Source: Achromobacter sp. RTa (GTDB taxonomy: Bacteria; Pseudomonadota; Gammaproteobacteria; Burkholderiales; Burkholderiaceae_B). Taken from it: a stretch of DNA of 64,000 nt. Shown here in pieces: positions 20,653-30,663 of this stretch. A program made the position numbers and the translations under genes. The stretch lies in NCBI RefSeq assembly GCF_000757485.1, contig NZ_JPYO01000042.1, positions 734,830-798,829 of the forward strand. The letters are read 5' to 3'. Below the pieces are notes generated by a model, which saw only the letters and a list, made by a program, of their open reading frames with translations, did not search any database and was not told the origin of the DNA. Position 1 is the stretch's first letter. Each line of letters starts with the position of its first letter.

Positions 20653-20875
20653 GGTGTCTGACACGGCTGGTGCCCGTGGAGCGTGTCTGACACCCTTGGG
20701 GCGGCGGCGCGGCTTGTAGCGCCTCTCCTGGGGTGTCAGACACCTCGCGCTCTCCATGGCAGACACCTGATGCCTCTCGCTCTCCACGTCTGACATCTGA
20801 CACTACTCTCCCGTGTCTGACACCCTGGCGAGACAGCCTTCGCACTGCGCGAGCGCCCAAAGGGTGTCTGACACC
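20653..20875. repeat. Cluster of GTGTCWGACAC palindromes
   Basis: Within 225 bp between two genes there are five intact copies of the 11-bp palindrome GTGTC(T/A)GACAC, at about 20654, 20683, 20733, 20813 and 20864, often extended to GGTGTCTGACACC. Degenerate copies lie near 20758 and 20789-20806. The unit flanked by CTCTCGCTCTCCA-like sequence is also duplicated (20746-20790). No gene fits here. Two more copies lie at 17979-18006. Confidence 0.9.
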
Positions 20876-20952
20876 CCCTCGGCCACCGCAAATAGAACCC
20901 TGCCTTTTCCCACGGCATAATGCATGTTGGACTACACACATGCGTTCTTCCC

Positions 20953-21531
20953 ATGGCCTTGCTACTGGATCGTCATGGCTGGCTGGCGCCGGCCCCGGGC
21001 GTTTCGCTCCTGCCCTCCCCCAACCGCGACGCGCGGCCCGCGGGCGCGCAGGTGTCGCTGCTCGTGCTGCACAACATCAGCCTGCCGCCCGGGCAGTTCG
21101 GCGGGCCTGAAGTCGCCGGGTTGTTCCTGAACACGCTGGACTATGGCTCGCACCCCTGGCTGGAACGCTTGCGCGGGCTGCGGGTGTCGGCGCATTTCTT
21201 CATCCGCCGCGACGGCCGCATCGTCCAGTTCGTGTCCACCGAGAAACGCGCGTGGCACGCGGGCGTGTCGCGCTACGCGGGCCGCGAACGCTGCAATGAC
21301 TTTTCCATCGGCATCGAGCTCGAAGGCACCGACACCCTGCCCTACACCGACGGGCAGTACCTGGCGCTGCGCAAGCTGACGCCCGCGCTGCGCGCGCGCT
21401 ATCCCCTGGCCGCGGCCTGGGGCCACGAGCACATCGCCCCGGGGCGCAAGACGGACCCCGGGCCCGCTTTCAACTGGACGCGCTTTTCGCGCGATTGCGG
21501 TTTTGCGCGGCGGCAGTTGCCGCCCGCCTGA
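20953..21531 (+). CDS. ampD: 1,6-anhydro-N-acetylmuramyl-L-alanine amidase AmpD
   Basis: A 192-residue cytoplasmic N-acetylmuramoyl-L-alanine amidase (Amidase_2) that recycles anhydromuropeptides; its loss induces AmpC beta-lactamase in many bacteria. The zinc ligands are the His in LVLHNIS, the His in WGHEHIAPGRKTDPGP and the following Asp. SAHFFIRRDGRIVQFV and IGIELEGTD are conserved. The ATG at 20953 matches the family start (MALLLDRHGWL). It follows the GTGTCWGACAC cluster, which may overlap its promoter. Confidence 0.96.
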   Translation: MALLLDRHGWLAPAPGVSLLPSPNRDARPAGAQVSLLVLHNISLPPGQFGGPEVAGLFLNTLDYGSHPWLERLRGLRVSAHFFIRRDGRIVQFVSTEKRAWHAGVSRYAGRERCNDFSIGIELEGTDTLPYTDGQYLALRKLTPALRARYPLAAAWGHEHIAPGRKTDPGPAFNWTRFSRDCGFARRQLPPA

Positions 21532-21547
21532 TACCAAAGGACTGGTT

Positions 21548-22168
21548 ATGTTGAAGATCTGGGGACGCCTGACTTCCGTCAACGTTCAGAAAGTCATGCT
21601 GGCCGTGCGCGAGCTCGCGCTGCCGCACTCCTTCACGCAGGCCGGCGGGCCGTTCGGCGTGGTCGACACGCCCGAATTCGCCAAGCTGAATCCCAATCGC
21701 ACCGTTCCCGTCATCGACGACGGCGGCTTCGTGCTGTGGGAATCCAACGCCATCGTGCGCTACCTGGCCTCGCGCTACGGCGTGGGCACGCTGTGGCCCG
21801 AAGACGCCTGCCTGCGCGCGGATGCCGATCGCTGGATGGACTGGCAGGCCACGGAATGGCAGAGCGTGATGGGCCCGGCCTTCCTGGGCTTGATCCGCAC
21901 GCCGGAAGAAAAGCGCGACAAGGCCGCCATTGAGAATTCGGTGAAGCGCTCGAATGCGCGCGCCCTGATCCTGGACCAGGCCCTGCAAGGCCGCGAATTC
22001 ATCGCCGGCCGCCACCTGACCATGGGCGACATCGCGCTGGTCTGCTCGGCGCACCGCTGGCTGGCGCTGCCGATCGAGCGTCCGGACACGCCCGCGCTGT
22101 CCGCCTGGTACCGCCGCGTCATGATGCGCCCCGCGCCGCAGGGCGTGCTGACGCTGCCGCTGGAGTAA
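21548..22168 (+). CDS. Glutathione S-transferase family protein
   Basis: A 206-residue GST. The N-terminal thioredoxin-like domain (1-80) has the probable catalytic Ser in TSVNVQK, the cis-Pro in NRTVPVIDD and the glutathione-binding ESNAIVRYLASRYG. The C-terminal all-helical domain follows (85-206). The ATG at 21548 (MLKIWGRLTSVN) follows AAGGACTGGTT and is 16 bp after ampD. The substrate is unknown; housekeeping detoxification is likely. Confidence 0.93.
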   Translation: MLKIWGRLTSVNVQKVMLAVRELALPHSFTQAGGPFGVVDTPEFAKLNPNRTVPVIDDGGFVLWESNAIVRYLASRYGVGTLWPEDACLRADADRWMDWQATEWQSVMGPAFLGLIRTPEEKRDKAAIENSVKRSNARALILDQALQGREFIAGRHLTMGDIALVCSAHRWLALPIERPDTPALSAWYRRVMMRPAPQGVLTLPLE

Positions 22169-22189
22169 AAGGCGCCCGGGCGCGCCGGC

Positions 22190-23008
22190 TCAGGCGCGCT
22201 CCACCTTCCATCCCAGTTCCGCGGATATCCCCGCTGCCGCGCCCTGCACGACGGCGACCATTTCGCGCATGCGCTCAAGCGACATGTACGGCACCGTGCT
22301 GGACACGCTGATCGCGGCCACGATGCCGCTGGATGCGTCGCGCACGGGCGCGGCCACGCAGCGGATCGACGGCTCGTTGTCTTCGAGGTCGAAGGCATAT
22401 CCGTTGGCCGCATATTCGCGCATCCGTTCGCGGAAGGCTTCCCAGTTCTGGCTGCCGCCGGGCGCGCGCGACGATACCGGCGCGCCGATGCGATGCAGCG
22501 CCTTCCATTGCGGCTCTTCGGCATCCAGCAATAGCGCCTTGCCTACCCCGGTGGCGGCCAGCGGCATGCGGTGGCCCACGCGCGAACGCATTTCCAAGCC
22601 CTTCTTGCCGGGGATCTTCTCCAGGTACAGCACCTCGTCGTTGTCGCGCACGGCCAGGTGGATGGTGTCGCCCGTCAGCTCCGCCAGGTCGTCCAGGTAG
22701 GGGCGCGCCAGCGTCGCCATCGGAAAGGCCTCGCGCGCCTGGAATCCCAATTCGATCAGCTTCGGGCCCAGCACATAGCCCACGCCGGGCAAGGAACGCA
22801 GATAGCGCTCCTGCACCAGGCAGCTGGCCAGCCGGTGCGTGGTGCTGCGCGCCACCCCGATGCGGGCGCAGATCTCCTTCAGGTCGCGCGCGCCTTCCGA
22901 TACGGCCTGCACCACGGCCAGGCCGCGCATCAGTGTCTGCGTTCCGGCGGGCGCGGCGGCGTCAGGGTCCAGGGTGGAGGAGCGATCGGGAGTAAGCGTG
23001 GCGGTCAT
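22190..23008 (-). CDS. IclR-family regulator of the galactonate genes
   Basis: A 272-residue IclR-type repressor/activator. N-terminal winged helix about residues 25-85 (DLKEICARIGVARSTTHRLASCL); effector domain about 100-265. The start ATG at 23008 (MTATLTPDRSS) is chosen; an upstream in-frame start extends 44 unlikely residues into the promoter region. It is divergent from dgoKADT, replacing the GntR-type DgoR known from E. coli. Its likely ligand is D-galactonate or a KDGal intermediate (inference). Confidence 0.9.
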   Translation of the reverse strand: MTATLTPDRSSTLDPDAAAPAGTQTLMRGLAVVQAVSEGARDLKEICARIGVARSTTHRLASCLVQERYLRSLPGVGYVLGPKLIELGFQAREAFPMATLARPYLDDLAELTGDTIHLAVRDNDEVLYLEKIPGKKGLEMRSRVGHRMPLAATGVGKALLLDAEEPQWKALHRIGAPVSSRAPGGSQNWEAFRERMREYAANGYAFDLEDNEPSIRCVAAPVRDASSGIVAAISVSSTVPYMSLERMREMVAVVQGAAAGISAELGWKVERA

Positions 23009-23320
23009 GAAAGTCAGGGCGGCGCGGCAAGCAAGGGACGAAGCATACCCGGCGCAGCCGGGCGGACATGCGGGAAAAAGACGCCATTTCCCGGCGATAC
23101 CGGGCGCTGGCGGAGAGATGAGCAACGCATTTTCTCGCACCCTAATTCCCTCTATGTGGGATTTAATTCTATATTTTGAGATTTTTCAAGCGCTGATCTA
23201 GAATTTTTCCCATCGCCCTCGCGTGCCCCCCCCGGGCGCCGGCGGGCCTCAGACAACAAGGTCCGCAGAACCCTGCCGCAACGGCAGCCGGATCCGCGGC
23301 CAGAGCCGAGACAGATTCTG
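23009..23320. promoter_or_regulatory. iclR/dgoK divergent promoter with inverted repeat
   Basis: This 312-bp intergenic region contains an AT-rich core (23130-23215) in otherwise GC-rich DNA. AATTCTA (23165-23171) and TAGAATT (23199-23205) form a perfect 7-bp inverted repeat spaced by 27 bp, a candidate operator for the divergent IclR protein. No gene is seen. Confidence 0.45.
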
Positions 23321-24328
23321 ATGACTACCGGATTGCCCGCCCGCGCGGCGCTCATCGCGCTGGACTGGGGCACCTCATCGTTGCGCGCCTACCGCCTGGA
23401 CGAGGCCGGCCGCACCCTGGACACCCGCCATCTGCCCTGGGGCATCATGCGCCTGCCGCAGCCGCTGCAGGACGGAGCGGCCACCGCCGCGCTGTCGGGC
23501 TTCGAACTGGCCTTCGAACAGGCTTGCGGCGATTGGCTGCGGTCCGAGCCTTCGCTGCCGGTTATCGCCTGCGGCATGGTGGGCAGCGCCCAGGGCTGGA
23601 AGGAAGCCGCCTACCTGGACGTGCCCGTCGACCTGGAACGCATCGGCACGCTGCTGACCGTGGTGGATCGCAACGGCTCCACCCCCGTGCACATCGTGCC
23701 CGGCCTCATCCAGCGCCATGGCCTGCCCAATGTGATGCGGGGCGAGGAAACCCAGGTTTTCGGCGTGCTGTTCGACCAGGCGGAAGCCGGCGCGGACAGC
23801 GTGCTGATCGGCCTGCCGGGCACGCATTCCAAGTGGGTGAACGCACGCCGCGGCCGCGTTACGCATTTCGACACTTTCATGACGGGCGAGGTCTACGCCG
23901 CCTTGCGCGGCCACACCATTCTGGGCCGGACCATGGCGGACGCCGCCAGCGCCGATATGGCCGCCTTCGAACGCGGCCTGAAGGTGGCCGGCGCCCCGGC
24001 GGGCCGCGCGGGCGTCCTGTCCACCATCTTCAGCACCCGCGCGCTGGGGCTGACCGGCGAACTCGCGCCCGAATCGCAGGCTGACTACCTGTCGGGCCTG
24101 CTCATCGGCCACGAAATCGCCACGCTGGCCGAGATGCTGCGCCAGCAAGGCGAACAGCCCCGCATCGTGCTTTGCGGCGAACCCGCGCTGTGCCGGCGCT
24201 ACATCCAGGCCATGCGGCACTACGGCCTGGGCACGCCCGAGCAGGCCCAGGACGCCACCGAGCGCGGCCTGTGGCACCTGGCCGTCAGCGCGGGGCTAGT
24301 CGCCTCCCCTTCATCGGCTCACGCCTAG
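23321..24328 (+). CDS. dgoK: 2-dehydro-3-deoxygalactonokinase
   Basis: A 335-residue kinase of the DgoK family phosphorylating 2-keto-3-deoxy-D-galactonate. It begins with an actin-fold phosphate-1 motif ([15 protein letters not shown] near residue 13) and shows [33 protein letters not shown] and [11 protein letters not shown], family-typical blocks. It is the first gene of a four-gene dgo operon with dgoA 9 bp downstream. The product goes to DgoA. Confidence 0.93.
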   Translation: MTTGLPARAALIALDWGTSSLRAYRLDEAGRTLDTRHLPWGIMRLPQPLQDGAATAALSGFELAFEQACGDWLRSEPSLPVIACGMVGSAQGWKEAAYLDVPVDLERIGTLLTVVDRNGSTPVHIVPGLIQRHGLPNVMRGEETQVFGVLFDQAEAGADSVLIGLPGTHSKWVNARRGRVTHFDTFMTGEVYAALRGHTILGRTMADAASADMAAFERGLKVAGAPAGRAGVLSTIFSTRALGLTGELAPESQADYLSGLLIGHEIATLAEMLRQQGEQPRIVLCGEPALCRRYIQAMRHYGLGTPEQAQDATERGLWHLAVSAGLVASPSSAHA

Positions 24329-24337
24329 GAATCGAAC

Positions 24338-24991
24338 ATGAACCATCCTGGTCTGCAATCCGCCATGGCCCACTGCGGCCTGATCGCCATCCTGCGCGGC
24401 ATTACGCCCGCCGAGGCCGAGCCCGTCGGCCAGGCGCTGTACGAGGCGGGCTTCCGCCTGATCGAAGTGCCGCTGAATTCGCCCGAGCCGCTGGACAGCA
24501 TCCGCGCCATGCGCGCCGCCCTGCCCACCGATTGCCTGATCGGCGCCGGCACCGTGCTGGATCCCGACGATTGCGCGCGCATCCAGCAAGCGGGCGGAGA
24601 GCTCATCGTGATGCCGCACAGCGACGCCGCCGTGATCCGCGCGGCCAAGCGGCTGGGCATGGCGTCCTGCCCCGGCGTGGCCACGCCCACCGAGGCCTTC
24701 GCCGCGCTGGCGGCCGGCGCCGACGTGCTGAAGATGTTCCCGGCCGAACAGCTGGGCCCCGCCGTGCTGAAGGCCTGGCGCGCCGTGATGCGCCCGCCCA
24801 TCGCGCTGGTTCCCGTGGGCGGCATCACGCCCGACAACCTTTCCTCTTACGCCCAGGCGGGCGCCAGCGGCTTCGGCCTGGGCTCCGCCTTGTACAAACC
24901 CGGCCTGTCGGCCAACGAAGTCGGCCAGAACGCGCGTGCTTTCATCGCCGCCTGGCAACGCGCCTATCCCGCCCAGGAGACCCAAGCATGA
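24338..24991 (+). CDS. dgoA: 2-dehydro-3-deoxy-6-phosphogalactonate aldolase
   Basis: A 217-residue class I aldolase of the KDPG/KDPGal family (TIM barrel). [13 protein letters not shown] is the N-terminal block, GAGTVLD the active-site Glu/Thr region, and the Schiff-base Lys is in [14 protein letters not shown] near residue 130. [10 protein letters not shown] and GFGLGSALY bind phosphate. It cleaves KDPGal to pyruvate and glyceraldehyde-3-phosphate. Its TGA overlaps the dgoD ATG by 4 nt. Confidence 0.95.
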   Translation: MNHPGLQSAMAHCGLIAILRGITPAEAEPVGQALYEAGFRLIEVPLNSPEPLDSIRAMRAALPTDCLIGAGTVLDPDDCARIQQAGGELIVMPHSDAAVIRAAKRLGMASCPGVATPTEAFAALAAGADVLKMFPAEQLGPAVLKAWRAVMRPPIALVPVGGITPDNLSSYAQAGASGFGLGSALYKPGLSANEVGQNARAFIAAWQRAYPAQETQA

Positions 24992-26136
24992 AGATCACCA
25001 AGCTCACCACCTACATCGTGCCGCCCCGGTGGTGCTTCCTGAAGATTGAAACGGACGCAGGCATCGTCGGCTGGGGCGAGCCCGTCGTCGAAGGACGCGC
25101 GCATTCCGTGGCCGCGGCCGTCGAAGAACTGTCCGACTACCTGATCGGCAAGGATCCCCGCAACATCGAAGACCACTGGACGGTGCTGTACCGCGGCGGC
25201 TTCTATCGCGGCGGCGCCATCCACATGAGCGCGCTGGCCGGTATCGACCAGGCCCTGTGGGACATCAAGGGCAAGCACCTGGGCGTGCCGGTGTCGCAGC
25301 TGCTGGGCGGCAATGTGCGCGACCGCATCCGCGTGTACTCATGGATCGGCGGCGACCGCCCCGCCGACACCGCCGCGGCCGCCAAGAGCGCGGTCGAGCG
25401 CGGCTTCACCGCCGTGAAGATGAACGGCACCGAAGAACTGCAGTACATCGATTCGTTCGACAAGGTGGAAAAGTGCCTGGAGAACGTGGCCGCGGTGCGC
25501 GACGCGGTCGGCCCGAATGTCGGCATCGGGGTGGACTTCCATGGCCGCGTGCACAAGCCCATGGCGAAGGTGCTGATGAAGGAGCTGGACCCGTTCAAGC
25601 TCATGTTCATCGAAGAGCCCGTGCTGAGCGAGCACTACGAAGCGCTGAAGGAACTGGCGCCGCTGACCTCCACGCCGATCGCGCTGGGCGAGCGGCTGTT
25701 CTCGCGCTGGGACTTCAAGCGCGTGCTGTCCGAAGGCTACGTGGACATCATCCAGCCCGATCCCTCGCACGCCGGCGGCATCACGGAAACGCGCAAGATC
25801 GCCGCCATGGCCGAGGCCTACGACGTGGCGCTGGCGTTGCACTGCCCGCTGGGCCCCATCGCGCTGGCCACCTGCCTGCAGATCGACGCCGGTTGCTACA
25901 ACGCGTTCATCCAGGAGCAGAGCCTGGGCATCCACTACAACGCCGCCAACGACCTGCTGGACTACGTCAGCAACCGCGAAGTCTTCGCCTATGAAGACGG
26001 CATGGTCGCCATTCCCCAGGGCCCGGGCCTGGGCATCGAAGTGAACGAGGAATACGTGAAAGAGCGCGCCGCCGTGGGCCACCGCTGGCGCAACCCCATC
26101 TGGCGCCACGCCGACGGCAGCTTCGCCGAGTGGTAA
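24988..26136 (+). CDS. dgoD: D-galactonate dehydratase
   Basis: A 382-residue enolase-superfamily dehydratase (mandelate racemase subgroup). N-terminal capping domain about 1-125. In the barrel, metal ligands and catalysts are seen in [11 protein letters not shown] (Asp and His), FIEEPVLSE (Glu), [10 protein letters not shown] (Glu), the [12 protein letters not shown] region and [12 protein letters not shown] (His). It converts D-galactonate to 2-keto-3-deoxygalactonate. The ATG overlaps the end of dgoA (ATGA). Confidence 0.96.
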   Translation: MKITKLTTYIVPPRWCFLKIETDAGIVGWGEPVVEGRAHSVAAAVEELSDYLIGKDPRNIEDHWTVLYRGGFYRGGAIHMSALAGIDQALWDIKGKHLGVPVSQLLGGNVRDRIRVYSWIGGDRPADTAAAAKSAVERGFTAVKMNGTEELQYIDSFDKVEKCLENVAAVRDAVGPNVGIGVDFHGRVHKPMAKVLMKELDPFKLMFIEEPVLSEHYEALKELAPLTSTPIALGERLFSRWDFKRVLSEGYVDIIQPDPSHAGGITETRKIAAMAEAYDVALALHCPLGPIALATCLQIDAGCYNAFIQEQSLGIHYNAANDLLDYVSNREVFAYEDGMVAIPQGPGLGIEVNEEYVKERAAVGHRWRNPIWRHADGSFAEW

Positions 26137-26166
26137 GCCGATAAAGAGAGAAAGAGGAGACTTCCC

Positions 26167-27477
26167 TTGTCCACCGCTACCCACGCCGGCCTGCAGGGCG
26201 CCCAGCGCCCCACGCGCAGCCGGTACCTCATCATGGTGATGCTGTTCATCACCGTCGTCATCAACTACCTGGACCGCAGTAACCTGTCCATCGCCGCGCC
26301 CGCCCTGAAGGACGAATTCGGCCTGGACACCGTGCACGAAGGCCTGATCCTGTCGGCCTTCGGCTGGACCTACGCCGCCATGCAGATCCCCGGCGGCTGG
26401 CTGGTGGACCGCGTGTCGCCGCGCGTGCTGTACGCGGCGGCGCTGATCCTGTGGTCGGCGGCCACGTTCTTCATGGGCTTCGCCGGCAGCTTCGTCATCC
26501 TGTTCGTGCTGCGCCTTGCCGTGGGCGCGCTGGAGGCCCCCGCCTACCCCATCAACAACCGCGTCGTCACGACCTGGTTCCCGGAACGCGAGCGGGCCAC
26601 CGCCATCGGCTTCTATACCTCGGGCCAGTTCGTCGGCCTGGCGTTCCTGACGCCCGTGCTGGCCTGGCTGCAGCATCACTACGGCTGGCACATGGTGTTC
26701 GTCAGCACGGGCCTGCTGGGCATCGTCTGGGGCGTGCTTTGGTTCATGGTCTACCGCGAGCCGCGCCAGTTCAAGGGCGCGAACGCCGCCGAGATCGAGC
26801 TGATCCAGAAAGGCGGCGGGGTCGTCGACCTGGACCGCAGCGTCAAAGAAAAAAAGGCTCCGTTCAACTGGAACGACCTGGGCCTGGTCATGAGCAAGCG
26901 CAAGCTCTGGGGCGTATACCTGGGCCAGTTTTGCCTGACGTCCACGCTGTGGTTCTTCCTGACCTGGTTCCCCACCTATCTGGTGAAGTACCGCGGCATG
27001 GACTTCATCAAGTCCGGCTTCCTGGCCTCGGTGCCGTTCCTGGCGGCCTTCGTCGGCGTCCTGTGCTCGGGCGTGCTGTCGGACTTCCTGATCCGCCGCG
27101 GCGCCACCGTGGGCCTGGCGCGCAAGCTGCCCATCATCCTGGGCCTGTTGATTTCCACGTCCATGATCGGCGCCAACTTCACGGACTCCACGCCGTGGGT
27201 GATCTTCTTCCTGGCCGTGGCGTTCTTCGGCAACGGATTGGCGTCGATCACGTGGTCGCTGGTGTCGACCCTGGCTCCCGTGCGCCTGCTGGGGCTGACG
27301 GGCGGCGTGTTCAACTTCGTCGGCAACCTGTCCTCGATCTGCACGCCGATCGTGATCGGTTTCCTGGTGACGAAGGACAGCTTCGCGCCGGCGATCGTGT
27401 ACGTATCGTCGCTGGCCCTGCTGGGCGCCCTGTCGTACATCCTGCTGGTGGGCAAGGTGGAGCGGATCGAGGCCTGA
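26167..27477 (+). CDS. dgoT: D-galactonate/sugar-acid MFS transporter
   Basis: A 436-residue major-facilitator protein of the anion:cation symporter (ACS) family, with 12 predicted helices; helix 1 contains NYLDRSNLSIAAPAL, the ACS hallmark. The start appears to be TTG at 26167 with AGGAGA 6 bp upstream; the next Met is already inside helix 1. As the last gene of the dgo operon it is expected to import D-galactonate with protons. A terminator follows. Confidence 0.92.
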   Translation: MSTATHAGLQGAQRPTRSRYLIMVMLFITVVINYLDRSNLSIAAPALKDEFGLDTVHEGLILSAFGWTYAAMQIPGGWLVDRVSPRVLYAAALILWSAATFFMGFAGSFVILFVLRLAVGALEAPAYPINNRVVTTWFPERERATAIGFYTSGQFVGLAFLTPVLAWLQHHYGWHMVFVSTGLLGIVWGVLWFMVYREPRQFKGANAAEIELIQKGGGVVDLDRSVKEKKAPFNWNDLGLVMSKRKLWGVYLGQFCLTSTLWFFLTWFPTYLVKYRGMDFIKSGFLASVPFLAAFVGVLCSGVLSDFLIRRGATVGLARKLPIILGLLISTSMIGANFTDSTPWVIFFLAVAFFGNGLASITWSLVSTLAPVRLLGLTGGVFNFVGNLSSICTPIVIGFLVTKDSFAPAIVYVSSLALLGALSYILLVGKVERIEA

Positions 27478-27490
27478 TCCTGCCTGCGCC

Positions 27491-27709
27491 TTATGCCTGA
27501 ACCTGGGCGCCCCTTGCGGGTGCCTTTTCTTTTTGGGTGCCGCGCAGGGCCTCCGCCAGCGCCTCGCCCGCGGCCATGATGTGCCCGGCCAGCAGCGAGC
27601 AGGCCTTGTGCAGGTCGCCCAACGTGGCCAGCAGCCGCGGCATGCCGCAAGGCTGCGCCAGCAGATCGTGCAAGCGCTGGTTGATGGCCTCGAGTTCGGC
27701 CACGTCCAT
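27491..27709 (-). CDS. Short hypothetical ORF antisense to the dgo terminator
   Basis: A possible 72-residue protein (MDVAELEAINQRLHDLLAQP...) with helical, leucine/alanine-rich composition. The codon pattern is plausible, but there is no ribosome site before the ATG and its 3' end covers the dgoT terminator. It sits beside a broken gene, so it may be a relic. I do not recognise it. Confidence 0.35.
   Translation of the reverse strand: MDVAELEAINQRLHDLLAQPCGMPRLLATLGDLHKACSLLAGHIMAAGEALAEALRGTQKEKAPARGAQVQA
27506..27535 (+). terminator. Terminator of the dgo operon
   Basis: GGCGCCC (27506-27512) pairs with GGGTGCC (27518-27524, one G-U) and is followed directly by TTTTCTTTTTTT, about 30 bp after the dgoT stop. 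Confidence 0.8.
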
Positions 27710-27805
27710 GCCTGGCCTGGCCGAGTCCAGGCAGCCGCGCCACGTGCTCCGCCGTGATTCGCGGCAGGGCCTGGCGCAAGGCCAGCGGCTCCGGCGCCGC
27801 CCTGG

Positions 27806-27921
27806 GACTTCCTGCAACCGGAACAGATGGGCGATCTGGTCGAGAATTGGAGCGGGCCGGCTTCGGGCAAGAGGAGATCCTGGGGATCCTGGGCGAGAAC
27901 TATCTGCGGCTGGCAGCCTAG
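27806..27921 (+). pseudogene. 3' relic of an M19 membrane dipeptidase-type gene, frameshifted
   Basis: The plus strand reads DFLQPEQMGDLVE up to about 27842; then, after a one-base frame change, LERAGFGQEEILGILGENYLRLAA and a stop at 27921. The latter half is the usual C-terminus of renal-dipeptidase (M19) proteins, where the gene normally ends with G-x-N-x-x-R. Only about 38 codons survive; the upstream part is not recognisable. It lies between dgoT and an M20 amidohydrolase. Confidence 0.6.
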
Positions 27922-27933
27922 ATGCTGCGCATG

Positions 27934-29109
<1,176 letters not shown>

Positions 29110-29150
29110 GGCGAGGGGCCTCCTGTACTTGGGAAAATAAGTTCCGGGCG

Positions 29151-30470
29151 TCATGCATGACGACGCTCCTGGAAGACGCAGGTGGCGGCCAGGCTGGCCG
29201 CGAGCATGCCGATGAGGTACCAAGCGGGCGCCATCGGGTTGCCAGTCGCCTTCAGCAACCACGTGACGACGACCTGCGCCGAGCCGCCGAAGATCGTGAC
29301 GCCGAACGAATAGATCATCGAGACGCCCGTGGCCCGCACGCTTCGGGGCAGCGCCTCGACGATGAGCATGGTGCTGGTCAGCATGTTGATGCCGATCGCC
29401 ACGATGAGCAGCATCCGGAAGGCCACGGCCAGCCATAAATGGCCCGGAACGCCGAGCATCCAGAACGTGGGGTAGGACAGCGCCATGCCCGCCACGATGG
29501 AGAACAGCATGGCCCGTTTGCTACGCTTGAAGCGATCGACGTATTTGCCGGACAGATAGACGGCAACAATCTGCACGGCGGCCGCCAGACAGTTGAGCAG
29601 ATACGCCGTGGGCGCCGCGACGTGATGGGTTTGCATCATGTATGTCGGCATGTAGAAGAGCACGATGTACACCATTACCGTGCCCGACATGATCATCAGA
29701 ATGCCTAGCACGAGATCGCTCGCGTGGCGGGTCAACATCTCACGGACGGGCGCCTGTTTCGCAGCGGCGCTGTCGCTCCCGACATGGGTTTCTTCGATGT
29801 GGCGCCGGATATAGACGCCGACCGGCACGATCAGCAAGCCCAGGATGAACGGCACCCGCCAGCCCCAGGAATACAGCGCGTCTTCCGACAGGACGGAGGT
29901 CAGCAGCAGGCCCAGCGAAGCGCCCAGCAAGGCGGCAATCCCCTGGCTGATGGCCTGCCAGCTCACGAACGCCCCGCGTTGGTTGGCGCCAGCCGATTCC
30001 AGCAATAGCGTTGTTGCCGCGCCTACCTCTCCGCCCGCCGAAAAACCTTGCAACAGGCGCCCCGCGATGATCAGTATGGGAGCCCAAACGCCGATCTGCT
30101 CATGGGTGGGAGCGAACGCGATCAACGCGGTGCCCAACCCCATCAGCATGATGGTGGCCAGCATGGCGGCCTTTCTTCCCTTGCGGTCCGCGTATGCTCC
30201 CAGCACCATGCTGCCCAGCGGCCGCATGACGAAGCCCACGCCGAATACGGCCACCGCCATCAGCAGCGAACCATAGGCCGTGTCGCTGGGAAAATACAGC
30301 TTGCCGATCACGGTGGCGAAGAAACTGTAGACCGTGAAATCGAAGATCTCGAGGCCGTTACCCAGACTGGCACCGACGATCACCCGGCGGTTGCCTCCCT
30401 TACGGCCGGAGGCTGCCTCGATTCCTCCGACTGCGACTGCTGCCGCCATTCTTTCCACGGTTTCTCCCAT
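29151..30470 (-). CDS. MFS transporter, metabolite:H+ symporter (MHS) family
   Basis: A 439-residue 12-helix transporter with the MHS features LGNGLEIFDFTVYSFFA in helix 1, ADRKGRKAAM in the first cytoplasmic loop and GRLLQGFSAGGEVG in helix 4. ATG at 30470 is used; ATG at 30449 with a better GGAAAG ribosome site is an alternative that removes 7 residues. It shares a transcript with the M20 hydrolase downstream and is likely to import that enzyme's substrate, an organic acid or acylated amino acid. Confidence 0.9.
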   Translation of the reverse strand: MGETVERMAAAVAVGGIEAASGRKGGNRRVIVGASLGNGLEIFDFTVYSFFATVIGKLYFPSDTAYGSLLMAVAVFGVGFVMRPLGSMVLGAYADRKGRKAAMLATIMLMGLGTALIAFAPTHEQIGVWAPILIIAGRLLQGFSAGGEVGAATTLLLESAGANQRGAFVSWQAISQGIAALLGASLGLLLTSVLSEDALYSWGWRVPFILGLLIVPVGVYIRRHIEETHVGSDSAAAKQAPVREMLTRHASDLVLGILMIMSGTVMVYIVLFYMPTYMMQTHHVAAPTAYLLNCLAAAVQIVAVYLSGKYVDRFKRSKRAMLFSIVAGMALSYPTFWMLGVPGHLWLAVAFRMLLIVAIGINMLTSTMLIVEALPRSVRATGVSMIYSFGVTIFGGSAQVVVTWLLKATGNPMAPAWYLIGMLAASLAATCVFQERRHA

Positions 30471-30663
30471 TCTGATCGTTGGCACGACGCCATCCGCATG
30501 CCCGCCGTCCGGAGGCGGCGAGAAATACGGCGGCAATACGCAGCATCGCCGCCATTCCGTCTTGTATATACAAGAATAGACATGGCGGCGATGACGACAA
30601 CCTAGGGAAAACCTGACTTACCCGCTACGAGCGAAAAATCTCGGACCGAAGGACAGTCGACGC

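Noticed and set aside
20641..20880. CRISPR array suspected from repeated palindromes
   Set aside because: Units are only 11-13 bp, spacing is irregular, orientation varies and there are no cas genes.
24172..24987. Plus-strand open frame preceding dgoD in frame
   Set aside because: The part before 24988 is out of frame with dgoK/dgoA and Arg/Pro/Gly-rich; dgoD starts at the ATG overlapping the dgoA stop.
25339..27870. Very long minus-strand open frame (over 800 codons) opposite dgoD and dgoT
   Set aside because: It is the mirror of GC-rich genes with clear family motifs on the plus strand; its peptide is rich in His/Gln/Arg repeats without domains.
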